Shown: piece after piece, positions 12,922 to 16,139 of the stretch
Layout: the number at the start of each line of letters is the position of its first letter
How positions within the stretch are numbered: the first letter of the stretch is position 1
Assembly (NCBI GenBank): GCA_900548495.1
Contig: URKT01000048.1
Coordinates: 1 to 16,139, forward strand
DNA length: 16,139 nucleotides
Source: an uncultured Collinsella sp.
Lineage (GTDB): Bacteria > Actinomycetota > Coriobacteriia > Coriobacteriales > Coriobacteriaceae
Direction: 5' to 3'
Program-made: the position numbers and the translations under genes
The notes under the pieces: generated by a model
Seen by the model: only the letters and a program-made list of their open reading frames with translations
Databases searched by the model: none
Told to the model about the DNA's origin: nothing

Positions 12922-14322
12922 TTATGCCTCCGCACGGAGCGGCGCGAAGCTGGCGGTACCGCCCTCGATAACGCTCAGATAGGCACGGCCCGTACGCTTG
13001 GCGGTAGAGGACTGCAGGCGCTCGATCTCTTCCTCGAGGATCTGATTGACGCGCTCGTGATGACGATTTTCCATAATGCCGGCGGCAATAGCCTCGGCCC
13101 GCTCGATGCTCTCGCGTGAGATACAGGCGGTATCCTCGGGGAACACAGCGCTGTGACGGCCGACATAGGCGGGGGCAGCAGGCTGAGGGGCAGCGACGGG
13201 AGCGGGGGCTGCAACAGGAGCAGGCTCGTCAATCTCATCCAGAATCGCGGTGGCGGCGGCCCACATGTCCTCGTGGCCCGAGTAATCGGCCATGGGAACA
13301 TCAACCTCGAGCGAGGCGTCCGGAAGGTCGCCAGTGTCGATGCGATCTTGGGCATCAATCGATGCGGTGATGGCTGCAGGCTCATCGAGGTCATCGAGAT
13401 CGATGTCCGCGGCACCGGAGATGATAGGCATGCTGGCGAGGTTTGCATTGTACGGCGCAGCCTCAGCCGCCTGCTGCTGGGCAGGAGCGCCCCACAACGA
13501 GCTTTCGGCGGCACGGCGGGCGGCAACGGCCTCCTCGTCAGCGGTCATGGCTTCATCAACGTACGAATTGTCGGCAGAAGCATTCGCGTCGCCCGAGGTA
13601 GCGTTGTACGCGTTATTGGATGCCGCGTTGGCAACGAGTGCCACGAAAGCCGCCGTGCTGCCCGCAGGGGCGGCCTGGGAGCCCGACACGGCGCGTGCCG
13701 CGGCAGCGATGTCGTCGCGATTGAAGGAGCCGGTCTGCCCGCCGTTGGTGAGCTCGTCGATGGCGACTTGATAGACGTCGCGCGAGTGTGCAGGGTCGCA
13801 GCTCACCGGCGAATCGTCGTCGAGCATACTGTCGATCATGGACCAAGCCTCGTCCTCGTCCATAGCATCTGCGGCTCGAGCGATGGTAGGAACACCATCA
13901 TCGGCATGACGGCGCTGGAACGCACCGGTCAGGCCGGAAAGGAATGCCGAGGTAGACTGCTCCGACTGAGTCTGAGAAGCAGAAGCCGCAGCGTAAGGAG
14001 TCGCATCCTGCTGCTGGGCTGGAATCGAGGCTGTCTTGAACTCGCTTTGATGCTGATTGAGATTGGCGGCACCGCCCATGGCATCGGGCTGGAACAGACG
14101 CTCTTCACGCTGCGCACGGTACTCGGAAATACCCAGCGAGGCGGCATAGATACCCACGCCCGCCACCGCGCCCACGGCGAAGGGAACCGCACCCGCCACG
14201 ACCGTCTCGTTCACCGACGAAAACGGCAGCGTCGCGGCATACATAACCACGGGAGCGGCAAGGCCGATCCCGCACGAAAGTCCGGCAAGGACTGCTCGTT
14301 GTGTTGCATCAGAAGAAGCCAT
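12922..14322 (-). CDS. Ala-rich membrane-anchored protein of unknown function
   Basis: I do not recognise this 466-aa protein. Two hydrophobic helices lie at the N-terminus (about 10-33 and 41-64). The basic stretch EYRAQREER after the second suggests a hairpin anchor with the long tail in the cytoplasm. Residues 75-365 are low-complexity, rich in Ala, Asp, Glu, Ser and Gln, and probably disordered. A Pro-Ala linker (about 365-385, APVAAPAPVAAPQPAAP) leads to an 81-residue tail that looks folded, with a helical, charged ERVNQILEEEIERLQ segment that may be a coiled coil. The ATG at 14322 has GGGGAG upstream; a start 9 codons earlier (14349) lacks a site. The VanZ-like gene follows directly. 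A promoter is visible 137 bp upstream. A scaffold or envelope role is only a guess. Confidence 0.85.
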   Translation of the reverse strand: MASSDATQRAVLAGLSCGIGLAAPVVMYAATLPFSSVNETVVAGAVPFAVGAVAGVGIYAASLGISEYRAQREERLFQPDAMGGAANLNQHQSEFKTASIPAQQQDATPYAAASASQTQSEQSTSAFLSGLTGAFQRRHADDGVPTIARAADAMDEDEAWSMIDSMLDDDSPVSCDPAHSRDVYQVAIDELTNGGQTGSFNRDDIAAAARAVSGSQAAPAGSTAAFVALVANAASNNAYNATSGDANASADNSYVDEAMTADEEAVAARRAAESSLWGAPAQQQAAEAAPYNANLASMPIISGAADIDLDDLDEPAAITASIDAQDRIDTGDLPDASLEVDVPMADYSGHEDMWAAATAILDEIDEPAPVAAPAPVAAPQPAAPAYVGRHSAVFPEDTACISRESIERAEAIAAGIMENRHHERVNQILEEEIERLQSSTAKRTGRAYLSVIEGGTASFAPLRAEA

Positions 14323-14458
14323 GAGCTCTCCCCATCTTCCAGCACCCAAATCGCATCATTCAGTTGGCTGCGCGAGAGAAGATGAAGCGGGGCTATGCCC
14401 CAAAGCAACGGTATATGGTTCGTTTCATCTGCGTTTTCCGTCGCGAAGCTTAAAAGCT

Positions 14459-14487
14459 ATTATGCGAAACCGCCCTGTCGATTGCAA
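14459..14487 (-). promoter_or_regulatory. Sigma-70 type promoter of the membrane-protein / VanZ-like operon
   Basis: On the - strand, -35 TTGCAA (14487-14482), a 17-bp spacer and -10 CATAAT (14464-14459). It gives a leader of about 130 nt before the ATG at 14322. Confidence 0.65.
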
Positions 14488-14564
14488 GCGACGATGTCGG
14501 ATTGAAACGGGAAACCTGCTGCTCGTCGGTCTTATGGTTAAAAATAAGCGCGGAGCGGCGATAT

Positions 14565-14598
14565 GGAAAAGGGTCAAGGCTCAAAGCCCCGACCCTTT
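14565..14598 (-). terminator. Probable terminator of rho
   Basis: On the - strand a 14-bp stem with two G-U pairs (14598-14585 with 14581-14568), a 3-nt loop and only four T residues, mostly inside the stem. It begins 37 bp after the rho stop. The short T-tract makes it weaker than the other terminators in the window. The rest of the 14323-14635 gap holds the promoter listed above and nothing else I can identify. Confidence 0.65.
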
Positions 14599-14635
14599 AT
14601 CGCATTGATGACTATCGCTGCGCGTGGATGACAAC

Positions 14636-16092
14636 CTAGAACGTCTGCTCGTAGTCGCTGTGCTTTTTGGCCGAACGCACCAGGAACTCCTGGTTGGTGT
14701 TGGTGCCCTTAAGACCCTTGATAAACGATGCGGCTGCGCGCTCGGTGTTGTTCATGCCGGCAAGAATGCGACGCAGACCAAAGACAAACGGACGCATCTG
14801 CTCGTCGACCAACAGGTCCTCATTACGCGTACCGGAGGCAACGGGGTCGATAGCCGGGAAGATGCGACGGTCGGCCAGGTCGCGGTCGAGCTTGAGCTCC
14901 ATGTTGCCGGTGCCCTTGAACTCCTCAAAGATGACCTCGTCCATCTTGGAACCGGTGTCGATGAGGGCAGAGGCCAGAATGGTGAGCGAGCCACCGTTCT
15001 CGATATTACGGGCTGCGCCCAGGAAGCGCTTGGGCGGATACAGTGCCGCCGAATCGACGCCGCCCGAAAGGATGCGACCCGAGGCGGGCGCCGCCAAGTT
15101 GTAGGCGCGGGCAAGACGCGTGATGGAGTCAAGCACCACCACAACATCGCCGCCCAGCTCCACGATGCGCTTGGCGCGCTCGATGACGAGCTCTGCCACG
15201 CGAGTGTGGTTGTCGGCGGGCATATCGAAGGTCGACGCCACGACCTCACCCTTGATGGAACGCTGCATATCGGTGACCTCTTCGGGGCGCTCGTCGACGA
15301 GCAGGCAGATGAGGTGCACCTCGGGGTTGTTAATCGAGATTGACTGACAAATCTTCTTGAGGATCGTGGTCTTGCCTGCCTTGGGCGGGGACACAATCAG
15401 GCCACGCTGACCCTTGCCGATCGGCGACACGATGTCGATGGCGCGACCGGTAATGGAGTCCTTGCCGTGCTCCATGCGCAGCGGCTCGTTGGGATAGACC
15501 GGGGTGAGGTCGCCGAACTTGGGACGGTTGCGAATCTGCTCGGGGTCCAGACCGTTGACGGTCGTGATTTTGGCGAGGCCGGCGCGCTTGTCACCGCCGC
15601 GCGAAGGACGCAGCGAGCCCTCGATGACGTCGCCCGTGCGCAGGCGCGCGGAGCGGATGAGGTAGGCGGGCACGAAGGCGTCGTCGTTGGACTTCATGTA
15701 GCCATGGGCGTGGATGATGCCGGAGCTGTCCGGGCGAATCTGCAGAATGCCCTTGATATCGCGGAAGCCCTCGGCCTTCGCAGCGGTGACGTAGATCTCT
15801 TCGACGAGCTCGGCTTTCTTCTTGCCGGTCGTCTCGATCTCGAACTCCTTGGCCTTCTCGCGCAGTTCGGCGACCTTCATGGCAGCGAGCTCCTCACGCG
15901 AAAGCGTGGGTTCGGTGGGGGCGGCGTTGCGCTCCTTGTTGCGCTGTTTGCGATCGCGCTGGCGGTTGCGACGGTCGTTGTTGCGCTCGTCCTTGCGCTC
16001 GTTGCGCTCCTCGTTGCGCTTGTGCTGGCGACGGTTGGGGCGAGCGTTGTCATCGGCCTCAGCGGGCGCGGCGCCATCGGTTGCGGCAGCGT
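14636..16092 (-). CDS. rho: Rho transcription termination factor (5' partial)
   Basis: Rho is the hexameric RNA-dependent ATPase that ends transcription. 484 codons are visible, and the frame stays open to the adapter junction, so the start is off the contig. The Met at 15880 is internal: the frame upstream continues through LSREELAA, the start of the N-terminal helical domain. The first 70 visible residues include an Arg/Asn/Glu-rich tract (about 17-55) like the RNA-binding insertion of actinobacterial Rho. Counting from the first full codon, the cold-shock-like RNA-binding region is at about 113-160, Walker A SPPKAGKT at 234-241, Walker B VVVVLDS around 316-322, the Q-loop PASGRILSGGVD next to it and the R-loop ALIDTGSKMDEVIFEEFKGT near 375-394. 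Every functional region of the core is intact. Confidence 0.97.
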
Positions 16093-16139
16093 CTGTCTCT
16101 TATACACATCTCCGAGCCCACGAGACATGCGCAGATCTC
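16093..16139. other. Nextera read-2/i7 adapter with index (sequencing artefact)
   Basis: 16093-16111 is the Tn5 mosaic end in reverse (CTGTCTCTTATACACATCT). 16112-16126 is the read-2 tail (CCGAGCCCACGAGAC). 16127-16134 (ATGCGCAG) has the position of an i7 index, and ATCTC begins the P7 sequence. None of it is genomic. It produces the artefact peptide GDVYKRQ on the - strand. Confidence 0.98.

Noticed and set aside
13153..14385. 410-codon open frame on the + strand
   Set aside because: Antisense to the Ala-rich membrane protein; Arg/Gly-rich, without a domain or a ribosome binding site.
15877..16128. Open frame containing GDVYKRQ on the - strand
   Set aside because: Starts in adapter; the rho frame explains this DNA.
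1..16139. CRISPR array, prophage or integrated plasmid
   Set aside because: No regularly spaced repeats, no phage structural or integrase genes and no att-like duplication at the tRNA genes were seen.

Overview
The window is a GC-rich, densely packed bacterial contig that looks like a gut Coriobacteriia genome, most likely Collinsella or a near relative. This rests on gene content and protein style: a Gram-positive type SUF operon ending in sufU, a GGGtGRT protein pair typical of anaerobes, and a Rho factor with an actinobacterial-type Arg/Asn-rich N-terminal insertion. The assignment is inference, because no rRNA or marker search was possible. Both ends of the contig are not genome: positions 1-34 and 16093-16139 are untrimmed Illumina Nextera adapters. 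The genomic part is 35-16092, and the genes at both edges (sufB and rho) are truncated.

Layout. 35-4153: sufB (5' partial), sufD, sufS and sufU on the + strand, joined by overlapping stop/start codons and closed by a strong terminator (4194-4227). They provide the cysteine desulfurase, the sulfur relay and most of the Fe-S scaffold; sufC is not here and probably lies upstream. 4228-4823: non-coding DNA with two copies, in opposite orientation, of a composite element (a 24-bp head, a GGTAGGC box and a hairpin). Beside it, on the - strand, is a REP-associated tyrosine transposase (RAYT) homologue whose catalytic His and Tyr appear substituted (4824-5636). 6040-7797: a NifU/SufU-like scaffold protein and a GGGtGRT protein, a compact two-gene operon of unknown function with its own UUCG-loop terminator. 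This is the best candidate for an undescribed system, and it sits near a complete SufS/SufU pair.

8054-9580: an FAD enzyme of the fumarate reductase / L-aspartate oxidase superfamily that lacks two of the family's active-site residues. 9756-10028: a - strand tRNA-His / tRNA-Lys unit with recognisable promoter and terminator. 10139-11320: a PLP aminotransferase of the methionine/kynurenine type. 11460-12350: a ROK fructokinase. 12465-14322 (- strand): a VanZ-like membrane protein and, upstream of it in the same operon, a 466-aa Ala-rich membrane-anchored protein I do not recognise. 14636-16092 (- strand): rho, with a coding region that continues at least 70 codons upstream of the first Met and runs off the contig.

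Working together: the SUF genes and the NifU-like/GGGtGRT pair point to Fe-S cluster supply as the theme of the first half. The second half is housekeeping metabolism, translation and transcription termination, with one unexplained envelope-associated operon.
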